The notes: generated from the letters alone by a model not told the origin. A DNA stretch of 24,930 nucleotides from JAYRWN01 sp041917975 (GCA_041917975.1 JAYRWN010000416.1:1-24930), one strand, 5' to 3'; positions 15,964 to 23,640 are shown, counted from the first letter of the stretch. Translations and numbers: made by a program.

Positions 15964-16779
15964 TCAGGGCTTTAACTGGGTTTCTTTCATAATTTTTTTG
16001 ACGATCTGTTTGACCTGTGTACTAAATTCTTTATTCAGTATCCAGTGGTAGTAATTTTTATCATTTTTTAATACGTCCACTACCGGCTGCCCCATGTATT
16101 TACCGAAATTAAAAACCACCTGACCGGACATATCCAATCGCAGCTTTTGCGTAGGTTCCAGCATCTTCTGGTCATTGGTAAATTCATGTAACTTAGGCAC
16201 ATTGTTTTCTATGGGCTTAGGAATCAACTCGCCATCTTCAGTGACTAAATCTTTGTCATTGTATTGGAGCAGTTGCCCATCCAACACAGCAATGGTAGCT
16301 CGTACATCGTTCAGTGCATCATGCGCTGCGCCCATTTCGTCCTGACAATAAAAACGGTAAGCAGCTTTTAAGGTCCGGGGCTCCATACGATAAAAAATGC
16401 GCTGAACATCAATGACCCGGCGATTATCCAATGAAAAATCCAATCCGCAACGGGCAAATTCTTCCATCAAAATCGGCACATCCAGGCGCATTAAATTATA
16501 CCCTGCCAGGTCTGCATCACCTATAAAATCATAAAGTTTCCGCGCCACTTGCGCGAAGGTCGGTTTATTGGCTACGTCTTTGGGCGTCAACCCATGTACC
16601 GCCATCGCCTCGGCGGAGATGGGTAATCCGGGATTGATAACTAATACCAACTCTTGGGGTGGTTTGGCTTGTTTAAAGTATTTAATCAAAGCGACCTGGA
16701 TGATCCTATCGCGGATAATGTGTAAACCGGTGGCTTCCACATCAAAAAATACCAGGTCTCGGTCTAATTGCAGGTTCAT
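15964..16779 (-). CDS. DEDDh 3'-5' exonuclease (DnaQ/ExoX-like)
   Basis: A 271-residue nuclease of the DnaQ superfamily. The catalytic residues are visible: FFDVEATG (Asp13, Glu15), LMRLDVPIL (Asp100) and HDALNDV (His153, Asp158), making it the DEDDh type. Residues 1-175 form the exonuclease domain. The remaining 90 or so contain FNFGKYMGQPVVDVLKNDKN and YYHWILNKEF, a small domain that also occurs at the C-terminus of ExoX-like and related proteins (DUF3820 type). The fusion suggests a repair or RNA/DNA-processing nuclease rather than the replicative proofreading subunit. The start overlaps the apbE stop (ATGA, 16776-16779), so the two are co-transcribed. No signal peptide; cytosolic. Confidence 0.9.
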   Translation of the reverse strand: MNLQLDRDLVFFDVEATGLHIIRDRIIQVALIKYFKQAKPPQELVLVINPGLPISAEAMAVHGLTPKDVANKPTFAQVARKLYDFIGDADLAGYNLMRLDVPILMEEFARCGLDFSLDNRRVIDVQRIFYRMEPRTLKAAYRFYCQDEMGAAHDALNDVRATIAVLDGQLLQYNDKDLVTEDGELIPKPIENNVPKLHEFTNDQKMLEPTQKLRLDMSGQVVFNFGKYMGQPVVDVLKNDKNYYHWILNKEFSTQVKQIVKKIMKETQLKP

Positions 16780-17816
16780 TGTTTTAAGGGAGGAAAAGCT
16801 GAGTTAGTGAATAGTTTGTATTGTCCGTTTTCCGCATAAACCAAGCAGATGCCCAACTGTGAGGTCTTTTCGGCCACGCGGATGGCTTGTTCTAAACCCA
16901 TGGCCATCAAGGCGGTTGCCCAGGCATCAGCAGTACTGCACTGGGTGTGTGTCACAGAGGCACTCAGGAGGGTATTGGGATAAGCCATACCCGTGAATGG
17001 ATGAATGGTGTGAACTACCTTTTGTCCGTTCACTTCAGCAAAACGCCGGTAGTTGCCGGAGGTACTGATCGCCTGATTTTTTAAGGTGATGATGTTTAAT
17101 ATTTCGTCCTCTCCTGCCTTTTCATCCGGCATATTGATGCCGATGCTCCACCCGTTTGATTGTGGCTTATCGCCTTTAGCCCGACATTCACCGCCAATAT
17201 CTACCAGAAAGTCGGTATACCCCTGGTTTGTTAAAAACTTACACAGGTGGTCGACCGTATAACCCTGGGCAATGGCGTTAAAATCAACTTGTTGTCCATT
17301 AACTTTAGCCAATCGCAACGGTTGTTCTGAGAGGACTTGCATGGTGGACAATCCCTTTAAATTTAATAAACGGTTTATCTCATTGCTATCCACCTGGTCA
17401 GGTTTTTTAGCGTCGGCACCAAATCCCCAATAATGAATAACCGGAGCCAAACTTGGATCAAAAAAACCATTTGTTTGCGTACTCAATTGGACAGACCTGG
17501 ACAAATTTTCCAGAAAATGGCTCTTTACAGCATTTAAACTGTCCTCGGCGGGGAGTTCCAGCAGAGTATCAGCAACATTGAAGCGATTAATTAACGAACC
17601 CGGGCGCCATAGACTTAAAGCCTGATCAATCTGGTCTAACTCCTGCTCAATGGCCTTTTGTAACTCCGCGCCTTGCGTCGCTCCCACCACGTGAAGGCGA
17701 TAATAAGTGCCCTGTGTCGCACCTTCCATCACGACCATTTGGTCCTCCCGCCCGGTGCATTGCCAAATGGCAAACAACATGATCAGCATGATCGAAAGCA
17801 TAACGATTTGTCTCAC
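16776..17816 (-). CDS. apbE: FAD:protein FMN transferase, lipoprotein (ApbE)
   Basis: Transfers FMN from FAD onto Ser/Thr of exported or membrane flavoproteins such as NQR and RNF subunits; acts in the periplasm. It has 346 residues. The N-terminal hydrophobic segment ends with Cys20 (FAIWQC), a plausible relaxed lipobox. Family motifs are GATQGTYYRLHV (about 31-43), FNAIAQGYTVDHL, FLVDIGGECRAKG, ISTSGNYRRF, and a C-terminal CSTADAWATALMAMG with the metal-binding Asp. The usual IDPxTG box reads IHPFTG, with His in place of Asp, a change to note. The exonuclease gene overlaps its 3' end. A tandem CCAATTAATG repeat lies just upstream of the start. Confidence 0.93.
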   Translation of the reverse strand: MRQIVMLSIMLIMLFAIWQCTGREDQMVVMEGATQGTYYRLHVVGATQGAELQKAIEQELDQIDQALSLWRPGSLINRFNVADTLLELPAEDSLNAVKSHFLENLSRSVQLSTQTNGFFDPSLAPVIHYWGFGADAKKPDQVDSNEINRLLNLKGLSTMQVLSEQPLRLAKVNGQQVDFNAIAQGYTVDHLCKFLTNQGYTDFLVDIGGECRAKGDKPQSNGWSIGINMPDEKAGEDEILNIITLKNQAISTSGNYRRFAEVNGQKVVHTIHPFTGMAYPNTLLSASVTHTQCSTADAWATALMAMGLEQAIRVAEKTSQLGICLVYAENGQYKLFTNSAFPPLKQ

Positions 17817-17844
17817 TGATGAAATGGTTACTAGTTTACTCTTA

Positions 17845-17865
17845 CCAATTAATGACCAATTAATG
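17845..17865. repeat. Tandem 10-base repeat upstream of apbE
   Basis: CCAATTAATG occurs at 17845-17854 and 17856-17865, an 11-base period (one helix turn), 29-49 bases before the apbE start. Such face-aligned direct repeats are typical of response-regulator or LytTR operators, but no regulator is identified. Confidence 0.5.
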
Positions 17866-17905
17866 CCTTTAGTATTTGTCTCATGTAAAATAATTTAGAA
17901 GAGAC

Positions 17906-18751
17906 TTATAGTACGCCTTCTTTTATCGCATCCTCCTGAATCCCGTGTAAAGCTACCGGTGTCTGTTTTTTCCTTAGGCGCATGTTGAGAAACTCGACAA
18001 ACAGGGAGAAGGCAATGGCGAAATAAAGATACCCTTTGGGAACTCCTCCCACTTCACTTTCACCAATCTTCACGTGAGCTAAATGCGCTGCTTCGGCAAC
18101 TAACATAAATCCAATCAAGATCAAAAATGCCAATCCTAAAATCTGTAGAGAAGGGTGCTTATTCACAAAATGGCCTACGGGGCCGGCAAATAACATCATG
18201 ATAATTACCGAAAGCACTACGGCAAAGATCATGATCCATAAATTATTGGTCAGTCCCACAGCAGTCAGAATAGAATCGATAGAAAAAACAATATTGATTA
18301 CGGCAATTTGGATGATGGCGTTAATTAATCTGTTTCTGCCGCGTTTTTTCTCTTCTTTTGGCAAATGATGTCCTTCTTCTCCTTCTAACTTATCGTGTAT
18401 TTCGGTGGTACTTTTATACAATAAAAATATCCCTCCCAGAAACAAAATAATGCTTTGTCCCGTTGGGGTAAATTCACCCCAAGACCAGCTCCAATGTGCC
18501 AATGCGGCCTGCATAGCAATGAAATAAGAAATGCCGAAAAGCAGGGCTATCCTGAAAACCATGGCTAAGATCAAGCCAATGTTACGGGCTGATTTCTGCT
18601 CATTTACCGGCAAACGATTGCTGGCGATAGAGATAAAAATAATGTTATCTATGCCCAGGACGATTTCCAAAAAGGTTAATGTCAACAATGACAGCCATAC
18701 GTCAATACTCCCCAGGTCGGGCAGCGCAGTGATTACATTCAAAACATGCAT
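17906..18751 (-). CDS. TerC-family integral membrane protein
   Basis: A 281-residue polytopic inner-membrane protein of the TerC family. Characterised members export Mn2+ or help metalate exported proteins. About seven to eight hydrophobic helices are visible. The family-defining acidic motifs are TFLEIVLGIDNIIFIS (Glu29 and Asp35) in the first helix and VFSIDSILTAVGL near the middle. A charged cytosolic loop (KLEGEEGHHLPKEEKKRGRN) precedes the second half. The gene stands alone, with the apbE unit downstream and the secreted hydrolase upstream. A leader hairpin directly before its start may regulate it. It is not next to tellurite-resistance genes, so a metal-homeostasis role is more likely than tellurite resistance. 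Confidence 0.93.
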   Translation of the reverse strand: MHVLNVITALPDLGSIDVWLSLLTLTFLEIVLGIDNIIFISIASNRLPVNEQKSARNIGLILAMVFRIALLFGISYFIAMQAALAHWSWSWGEFTPTGQSIILFLGGIFLLYKSTTEIHDKLEGEEGHHLPKEEKKRGRNRLINAIIQIAVINIVFSIDSILTAVGLTNNLWIMIFAVVLSVIIMMLFAGPVGHFVNKHPSLQILGLAFLILIGFMLVAEAAHLAHVKIGESEVGGVPKGYLYFAIAFSLFVEFLNMRLRKKQTPVALHGIQEDAIKEGVL

Positions 18752-18754
18752 AAA

Positions 18755-18791
18755 ACCGAAATCTTATTGATTACCAAAACTAAATTTCGGT
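18755..18791 (-). promoter_or_regulatory. Stem-loop in the terC leader
   Basis: ACCGAAAT (18755-18762) and ATTTCGGT (18784-18791) form a perfect 8-base stem with a 21-base loop. The proximal arm ends 3 bases before the terC start codon. It could mask the ribosome site or respond to a signal. The conserved core of the yybP-ykoY Mn riboswitch is not recognised. Confidence 0.5.
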
Positions 18792-18800
18792 GTAAGAATA

Positions 18801-18808
18801 CAAAAATA
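18801..18808 (-). promoter_or_regulatory. Bacteroidota-type -7 element for terC
   Basis: The minus strand reads TATTTTTG, a full match to TAnnTTTG, about 50 bases before the terC start. A TTG lies 22 bases further upstream (complement of 18831-18833), slightly farther than usual. Transcription would start close to the leader stem-loop. Confidence 0.5.
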
Positions 18809-18819
18809 CCGGAATGCGA

Positions 18820-19719
18820 CTATTCACTGGCAATGGCTTTTTTGTAGGTGCTCAAGACTATCTTCCAGGCTGCGGTCCATGGCGCTATGATTTCAAAGTG
18901 TCCGGCATCTTGAATTATAACTAATTCAGTCACCTGAGGGGTGGACTTTAACTGCTGAACATAATTTAAAGCCACATGGGGAGGGACGGCTGCATCGTAA
19001 ACTCCGTTGATCAACCAAAACTTAGCCGCCGTGGGCCCCATCTCTACCGGTGAGGTATCTTTATAACCGGCATCCGCTCTATGATCGCGGTCTATCAATG
19101 CACTAATGGTTTCCTGGCCGCATGCCGGCGCTCCGTAGTGATCGAAATATTTAAGGTTCCCGATGCCGGCCAGGCTGACTACCGAATGTATTTTCAGAGG
19201 TTCGGCAACATACAAGGGTGACGTGTCAGGCAAGTTAGCTCTTAATGCAGTCCACAAAGCCAAATGCCCGCCGGCGGAATGGCCCGAAGCGATAATGCGC
19301 GACAGGTCCAGCGGATATTGCCGTCCCAACGTAGTCAGGTAATCTGCCGCCAGAGCCACATCCTGAAACGTGCCGGGATAACCGGCAGCGGGATGCCCGA
19401 CCCGGCGGTATTCAATGTTCCAGACCGCAAACCCCTGTTTTTTTAAATCTTCCGCAGCAAAGGCCAACAGCTCCGTTCCCGGGAGGTCTGCACGCCAGCA
19501 GCCGCCGTGGATCAGGAGTACCACCGGAAAAGGTCCCTCTCCCGCGGGCAGCCACAACTCTCCGAAGTGTAGACTATCCAGGTCATAGGCGATTATTTTA
19601 TCCGGGCGTGGTCGTTCCGTTTGCAGTTTTTTCACGATGTCGCGCCAGGACATACTTTGGCACTGACCGCTGATCGCAAAATAAATTACACACACATAAA
19701 AAATTATCAGTCGCTGCAT
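18820..19719 (-). CDS. Secreted alpha/beta hydrolase (esterase/lipase-like)
   Basis: A 299-residue protein with an N-terminal signal peptide (FYVCVIYFAISGQC then QSMSW; cleaved or lipidated near Cys20). It has an alpha/beta-hydrolase fold of the hormone-sensitive-lipase-like or BD-FAE/kynurenine-formamidase-like group. The oxyanion motif is HGGCW (71-75). The nucleophile elbow is GHSAGG with Ser148, and the acid and base candidates are Asp242 (NGVYDAAVPP) and His274 (DAGHFEI). All triad residues are present, so an active serine hydrolase is expected in the periplasm or outside the cell. Substrate unknown. It is not operonic with terC, which has its own promoter candidate overlapping this gene's 3' end. 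Confidence 0.88.
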   Translation of the reverse strand: MQRLIIFYVCVIYFAISGQCQSMSWRDIVKKLQTERPRPDKIIAYDLDSLHFGELWLPAGEGPFPVVLLIHGGCWRADLPGTELLAFAAEDLKKQGFAVWNIEYRRVGHPAAGYPGTFQDVALAADYLTTLGRQYPLDLSRIIASGHSAGGHLALWTALRANLPDTSPLYVAEPLKIHSVVSLAGIGNLKYFDHYGAPACGQETISALIDRDHRADAGYKDTSPVEMGPTAAKFWLINGVYDAAVPPHVALNYVQQLKSTPQVTELVIIQDAGHFEIIAPWTAAWKIVLSTYKKAIASE

Positions 19720-19809
19720 GAGAATTATAATTCAATTTTTTACTGCCAAACCATTTAATTAATGGTATTTCAGACTAAAAGACAAATAAAAATAAAAAAA
19801 TACACTGTA

Positions 19810-19823
19810 ATGATTTAGATCAA
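19810..19823 (+). promoter_or_regulatory. FNR/CRP-family-like palindrome upstream of hsp20
   Basis: ATGATTTAGATCAA matches the FNR consensus TTGATNNNNATCAA at all but the first fixed base. A second, weaker CRP-like arrangement TGTGA-N6-TCA starts at 19831. The palindrome lies 94 bases before the hsp20 ATG. Whether a CRP/FNR protein uses it is unknown. Confidence 0.45.
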
Positions 19824-19916
19824 AAAATATTGTGATCCCAGTCATTTCAACCGGGGTAACAGGGGCCTATTATTGAGGGTGAAACAAAGATTTTTTAACT
19901 TCTAAATCTCAATATT

Positions 19917-20339
19917 ATGTCAATTGTAAAATGGAATCCGAGATTTAGATTTCCGATGCTGGAAGATTTTCTGGGAGAAGATATTTTCCCGGTTATGCAG
20001 TCGGAATTCAAACTACCAGCCGTTAATGTGCGGGAAGACGAAGGTGCCTATAGGGTAGAAATAGCTGCACCAGGTATGAAAAAAGAGGACTTTAAGATTG
20101 AGTTAGACAATGGCGTATTGACGATCAGTGCGGAGAAAAAAACCGAACTGGAAGAGAAAAAAGATAATTATACCCGTAAAGAATTTGGCTACACGGCCTT
20201 CAAACGCTCTTTCTGGCTACCGGAATTAGTAAAAGAAGACAAAATCGAAGCCAAAATTGTTGACGGAATACTTAAGCTTGAACTTCCTAAAAAAGAAGTG
20301 GGCAAGAAAGAAAAGCCTAAAATGATTGAGATCGGGTAA
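19917..20339 (+). CDS. Small heat-shock protein Hsp20 (alpha-crystallin family)
   Basis: An ATP-independent holdase that binds unfolding proteins. It has 140 residues. The N-terminal arm is short (VKWNPRFRFPMLEDFLG). The alpha-crystallin domain begins at LPAVNVREDEGAYRVEIAAP and includes GMKKEDFKIELDNGVLTISAEK and the closing GILKLELPKKE. In place of the frequent C-terminal I-x-I, the protein ends MIEIG, with IEI preserved. Length and layout are typical for Bacteroidota. It stands alone: 197 bases without a gene precede it, holding an FNR-like palindrome, and a textbook terminator follows. Expected to be stress-induced; redox control is only suggested by the palindrome. Confidence 0.95.
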   Translation: MSIVKWNPRFRFPMLEDFLGEDIFPVMQSEFKLPAVNVREDEGAYRVEIAAPGMKKEDFKIELDNGVLTISAEKKTELEEKKDNYTRKEFGYTAFKRSFWLPELVKEDKIEAKIVDGILKLELPKKEVGKKEKPKMIEIG

Positions 20340-20365
20340 CTATGTAAATTCAAGGGTAGAAGTGC

Positions 20366-20401
20366 GGAGAAGCGGTCCTTCGGGGCTGCTTCTCTTTTTT
20401 A
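20366..20401 (+). terminator. Strong terminator after hsp20
   Basis: GAGAAGCGGTCC (20367-20378) pairs over 12 positions with GGGCTGCTTCTC (20383-20394), with two G-T wobbles. The loop is a stable TTCG tetraloop, followed by six T. It ends hsp20 transcription; the small minus-strand ORF stops at its right edge. Confidence 0.95.
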
Positions 20402-20593
20402 GGCCTGATCAATAATATCTTGACATTCATGGCAGAAATATTTGGTTGAATTGGTCGCGACAATAAAAGATTTTCGTCCAGCCAAACAAGGTTGACTAAC
20501 CAAGCTATTTTGACTAATATTTATTTTATAAATTGTCCCATTCACACCCAAACTATCAATCACTGCTTTCTCAGCTATATTTATCTTCGGCAT
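20399..20593 (-). CDS. Small putative protein with C-terminal CxxC
   Basis: From the ATG at 20593 it has 64 residues; an upstream GTG or ATG (to 20629) would run into the divergent LOG gene. It is not recognised. It reads MPKINIAEKAVIDSLGVNGT, then about 20 residues with one Cys (SQPCLAG), and ends KYFCHECQDIIDQA. The FCHEC motif with another Cys could bind a metal, but four ligands are not obvious. It lies between the hsp20 terminator and the LOG-family start (22 bases apart, divergent). In favour of being real: the frame fills the gap exactly, and the composition is protein-like. Against: short, no family match by eye. Confidence 0.45.
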   Translation of the reverse strand: MPKINIAEKAVIDSLGVNGTIYKINISQNSLVSQPCLAGRKSFIVATNSTKYFCHECQDIIDQA

Positions 20594-20615
20594 TATTTTA
20601 AGACTTAAGTACAAC

Positions 20616-21371
20616 ATGGCTGTTACCAATAAAACGGATTCAATCCTTGCTCACCGCCAAAGCACAGAAACCTTTAATTATTTACACGGTCCAAAACCGC
20701 GCCATTATGAACTGGCTTTTGCTTTCCGCGTGTTGATCCAGTTTATGAAAGGTTTCCGGGCTCTGCATTTTGTCGGCCCTTGCATCACCGTTTTTGGCTC
20801 CGCCCGTTTCGGTGAAGATCATCCCTACTATCAAAAAGCCCGGGACATCGGCAGGGCTATCGCTCGCCAAGGGTTTACCACCCTCACCGGAGGCGGGCCG
20901 GGCATTATGGAAGCAGCCAATCGCGGAGCTATGGAAAACGGGGGGCGCTCCATTGGGGTAAACATCAGCCTACCCTTTGAACAGGCGGCTAACCCTTATA
21001 TGCATAAATGGATCACCATCCGCTATTTTTTTGTGCGTAAAGTGTTGCTGCTAAAATATTCTTATGCTTTTATCATCATGCCCGGCGGTTGGGGCACCAT
21101 GGATGAAATGTTCGAAACGTTAACCCTCATCCAAACCGGTTTAATCCATCATTTTCCGGTAGTCATCGTGGGTACCGACTATTATCAACAATTACTCACC
21201 TATATGCAATTTATGGTTCAAATGAAAACCATCTCGTCGTCGGACCTGAATTACCTCTTTGTCACCGACCGGGTCGACGAAGCTATGGCTCACATCAATA
21301 CATATATCGACCAGAATTACATCAAAGCCACCAAACGCAAGCCCCTTTGGTGGTTATTGGAGAAAGTCTGA
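20616..21371 (+). CDS. LOG-family protein (TIGR00730-type Rossmann fold)
   Basis: A 251-residue member of the LOG/YvdD-like family, often mis-annotated as lysine decarboxylase. Characterised members are cytokinin riboside 5'-monophosphate phosphoribohydrolases, or nucleotide N-glycosidases more generally. The two signatures are TGGGPGIMEAANRGA (about 91-105) and MPGGWGTMDEMFE (about 155-167), the latter carrying the catalytic Glu. FGSARFGEDHPYYQ near residue 60 is the family's first loop. The protein is a little longer than the short LOG form, with an N-terminal stretch of 50 residues or so, as is common in Bacteroidota. It converges with lysC. Its physiological substrate in this organism is unknown. 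Confidence 0.92.
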   Translation: MAVTNKTDSILAHRQSTETFNYLHGPKPRHYELAFAFRVLIQFMKGFRALHFVGPCITVFGSARFGEDHPYYQKARDIGRAIARQGFTTLTGGGPGIMEAANRGAMENGGRSIGVNISLPFEQAANPYMHKWITIRYFFVRKVLLLKYSYAFIIMPGGWGTMDEMFETLTLIQTGLIHHFPVVIVGTDYYQQLLTYMQFMVQMKTISSSDLNYLFVTDRVDEAMAHINTYIDQNYIKATKRKPLWWLLEKV

Positions 21372-21417
21372 AGGTTCGCTTATCCTGACCTCCGAATAAT
21401 CCAGAAGCAAAAAGAAC

Positions 21418-22764
21418 CTAACATTCCACCACCGGATTCTGCCGATGATTCAGGAATAGCGCTTTATTTAGGGCCTGTAAAGCCTCGACTTTATGAGCCG
21501 TAGGTATCAATATAGAGATGTTATGGCGGCTGCCTCCATACGACACCATCCTCACCGGTAAATGGGCAAGTGGTGACAACACTTGTGCCGCTATCCCCGG
21601 TTGATTGGTCAGGTCATGCCCCACGATACAGATAATGCTGTGCTCGGATTCATACTCCACTTCTCCATATTGTCCCAGATCTAGAAGCAATTGCTGCAAA
21701 TAGGGCGTTTGTTCAATGGTCAATGACACGGCCACTTCGGAGGTGGTAATCATGTCAATGGGTATCTGGTATTTTTCAAACACCTCAAACACCCGGCGCA
21801 AAAAACCATAAGCCATGAGCATGCGCAGCGAATAAATTTTAATGACTGTTTGTCCATCTTTAGCGGCGATAGCTGCGATACTCTGTTGGGATGGTTCTTC
21901 ACTGATCAATGTACCTTCGGCATCCGGATCCATGGTGTTTTTTAAACGCAAGGGTACGTTGGTTTGCTCCGTGGGGATGACACAGGTGGGATGAAGTATT
22001 TTAGCACCGAAATAAGCGAGTTCTGCCGCTTCGCGGTAGGACAATTTGCGCACCGGGAAAGTATCCTCTACGATACGCGGATCGTTATTATGCACCCCAT
22101 CAATGTCAGTCCATATTTGCACCTCCGGGCCTAACAAAGCAGCACCCAATATAGTGGCGGTGTAATCACTACCGCCTCGCTTTAAATTATCCGTTTGCCC
22201 TTCGGCATTGGTACAGATATAGCCTTGGGTAATGTAGAGAGGATAACCGGGATTTGCAGCGAGAACTTGCTGACTGGCTGCGGTGATGCGTGGCATGTCC
22301 GGCTCACCCTGGTCATTGATAAACATAAAATCCAAAGCCGGTAACAACCGGCTGCGTACGTTATTCTGAGTTAATAACAACTGGAATAAGTAGGTCGAAA
22401 TTAATTCACCCTGGGCCAGGATTAATTTTTCACCGGCAGAAGAATATGGACCACTGAGAAGATCAGCCATCTGCCGCCAGAGCTCATGCACATAAGTCAT
22501 GGCTTCATGGATCAATACTCTGTCTTTCAATAAATTGTAGATAAACTGATCGTATTGAACCCGCAGATCTTCCAACAGGTTTTTGGCGGAGGATAAGTCT
22601 CCTTTTTCCCAATATCCGCTATATTTCACCAGATTATTGGTCGTTCCGGAAACGGCTGAAAGGACCACCACTTTAGGACGGGGATCGGTTTGGATCAAGT
22701 GCATCACCTGCTCCATACGTTGGGGTGTCCCTACGGAAGTACCCCCAAATTTTAACACTAACAT
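21418..22764 (-). CDS. lysC: Aspartokinase, monofunctional
   Basis: Phosphorylates L-aspartate at the start of the lysine, threonine and methionine pathways. The 448-residue protein has the kinase domain first: LKFGGTSVGTPQRM (4-17), GEKLILAQGELISTYLF, KRGGSDYTATILGAALLG, and QIWTDIDGVHNNDPRIVE. Two C-terminal ACT domains follow, around VIKIYSLRMLMAYGFLRRVF and IICIVGHDLTNQPGIAAQVL. No homoserine dehydrogenase domain is fused. A perfect TAnnTTTG promoter element lies just upstream. It is divergent from a stand-alone ACT-domain protein that may be functionally related. Confidence 0.95.
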   Translation of the reverse strand: MLVLKFGGTSVGTPQRMEQVMHLIQTDPRPKVVVLSAVSGTTNNLVKYSGYWEKGDLSSAKNLLEDLRVQYDQFIYNLLKDRVLIHEAMTYVHELWRQMADLLSGPYSSAGEKLILAQGELISTYLFQLLLTQNNVRSRLLPALDFMFINDQGEPDMPRITAASQQVLAANPGYPLYITQGYICTNAEGQTDNLKRGGSDYTATILGAALLGPEVQIWTDIDGVHNNDPRIVEDTFPVRKLSYREAAELAYFGAKILHPTCVIPTEQTNVPLRLKNTMDPDAEGTLISEEPSQQSIAAIAAKDGQTVIKIYSLRMLMAYGFLRRVFEVFEKYQIPIDMITTSEVAVSLTIEQTPYLQQLLLDLGQYGEVEYESEHSIICIVGHDLTNQPGIAAQVLSPLAHLPVRMVSYGGSRHNISILIPTAHKVEALQALNKALFLNHRQNPVVEC

Positions 22765-22789
22765 AGACCTGCTCTTTTAAAAATCGCAT

Positions 22790-22797
22790 CAAAGATA
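22790..22797 (-). promoter_or_regulatory. -7 promoter element for lysC
   Basis: The minus strand reads TATCTTTG, the classic Bacteroidota -7 element, 25 bases before the lysC start. A TTG at 15 bases upstream is closer than the usual 19-20, so the -33 element is uncertain. Confidence 0.6.
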
Positions 22798-22840
22798 GAA
22801 TCTCTCAAATATCAATGCCTCATTTTAAACATTGAACTAC

Positions 22841-22848
22841 TATATTTG
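22841..22848 (+). promoter_or_regulatory. -7 promoter element for the ACT-domain gene
   Basis: TATATTTG matches TAnnTTTG fully and lies 24 bases before the ATG at 22873. The -33 element is not clear. With the lysC element it makes a compact divergent promoter region of 108 bases. Confidence 0.6.
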
Positions 22849-22872
22849 CACTTCATGTTAAATATTTAACAA

Positions 22873-23538
22873 ATGACGATAGCCGAAGCCACCTTCCAGC
22901 TTATCCGGCGCATGCCTTTTATGGAAGAGGCGATGTCCCAGGGTTTGATCAATTTGTCGTCCTTAGCCCGGAAAATTCAACCGGACATCACTCATTTGAC
23001 CGGTAAGCCGGCCAATGAAGGTGCGATCATCATGGCATTAAAACGTATGGACTTATCCCAGGTATGGTCAGTAAATCGGGCCTTGGAGAGTTTTATCAAA
23101 AAATTAGGCGATCTGGTGGTCCGCTCCAATCTGGTGGATTATGTCTATCAGAATTCGGATACGTTATATGACCGTCAAGTGGAATTAATTCACCGTTTTG
23201 CCGCCCGGCCGAAAGTGTTTTATTCTTTCTCGCAAGGTGTTTACGAGTCAACTTTTATTATATCGGATGCGGTAGGCCAGGAAGTCGATGAACTGTTTGC
23301 GGCCGAAGTACTACTAAAAAAAACCGCTGACCTCGCTGCAGTGACCATCATGCTTCCACCGATTAACACGGAAGTGTATGGCATCTATTATTACATCTTG
23401 CGGGCCATCGCCTGGCAAGGCATAAATCTGGTGGAAATTATCTCCACCTCTAATGAATTTACACTCGTCGTCCAGCGGGCCGACATCGATGCCCTGTTCA
23501 CCGTGCTCATGAAACTTAAAACATCCAGTGGAATGTAA
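22873..23538 (+). CDS. ACT-domain-like protein divergent from aspartokinase
   Basis: A 221-residue protein without a catalytic domain that I can see. The first 110 residues or so are helical and contain IRRMPFMEEAMSQGLINLSS and DITHLTGKPANEGAIIMALK, which looks like a small helical or winged-helix-like module. The last 60 residues (VTIMLPPINTEVYGIYYYIL, RAIAWQGINLVEIISTSNEF, TLVVQRADIDALFTVL) have the beta-alpha-beta-beta-alpha-beta rhythm and the STSNEFT(L)V strand of aspartokinase ACT domains. Divergence from lysC, with paired promoter elements, suggests an amino-acid-binding regulator of that pathway. This is inference; a DNA-binding role is possible but not shown. Confidence 0.75.
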   Translation: MTIAEATFQLIRRMPFMEEAMSQGLINLSSLARKIQPDITHLTGKPANEGAIIMALKRMDLSQVWSVNRALESFIKKLGDLVVRSNLVDYVYQNSDTLYDRQVELIHRFAARPKVFYSFSQGVYESTFIISDAVGQEVDELFAAEVLLKKTADLAAVTIMLPPINTEVYGIYYYILRAIAWQGINLVEIISTSNEFTLVVQRADIDALFTVLMKLKTSSGM

Positions 23539-23640
23539 AGATGAATTACCTTATCATAATAATCTTGACCGTTTATAGGGGCGCAAATAAGTTGATCAAA
23601 CTCTTTCCTGTCTTTAGATCTTCAGCGGAAATTTAATCCC

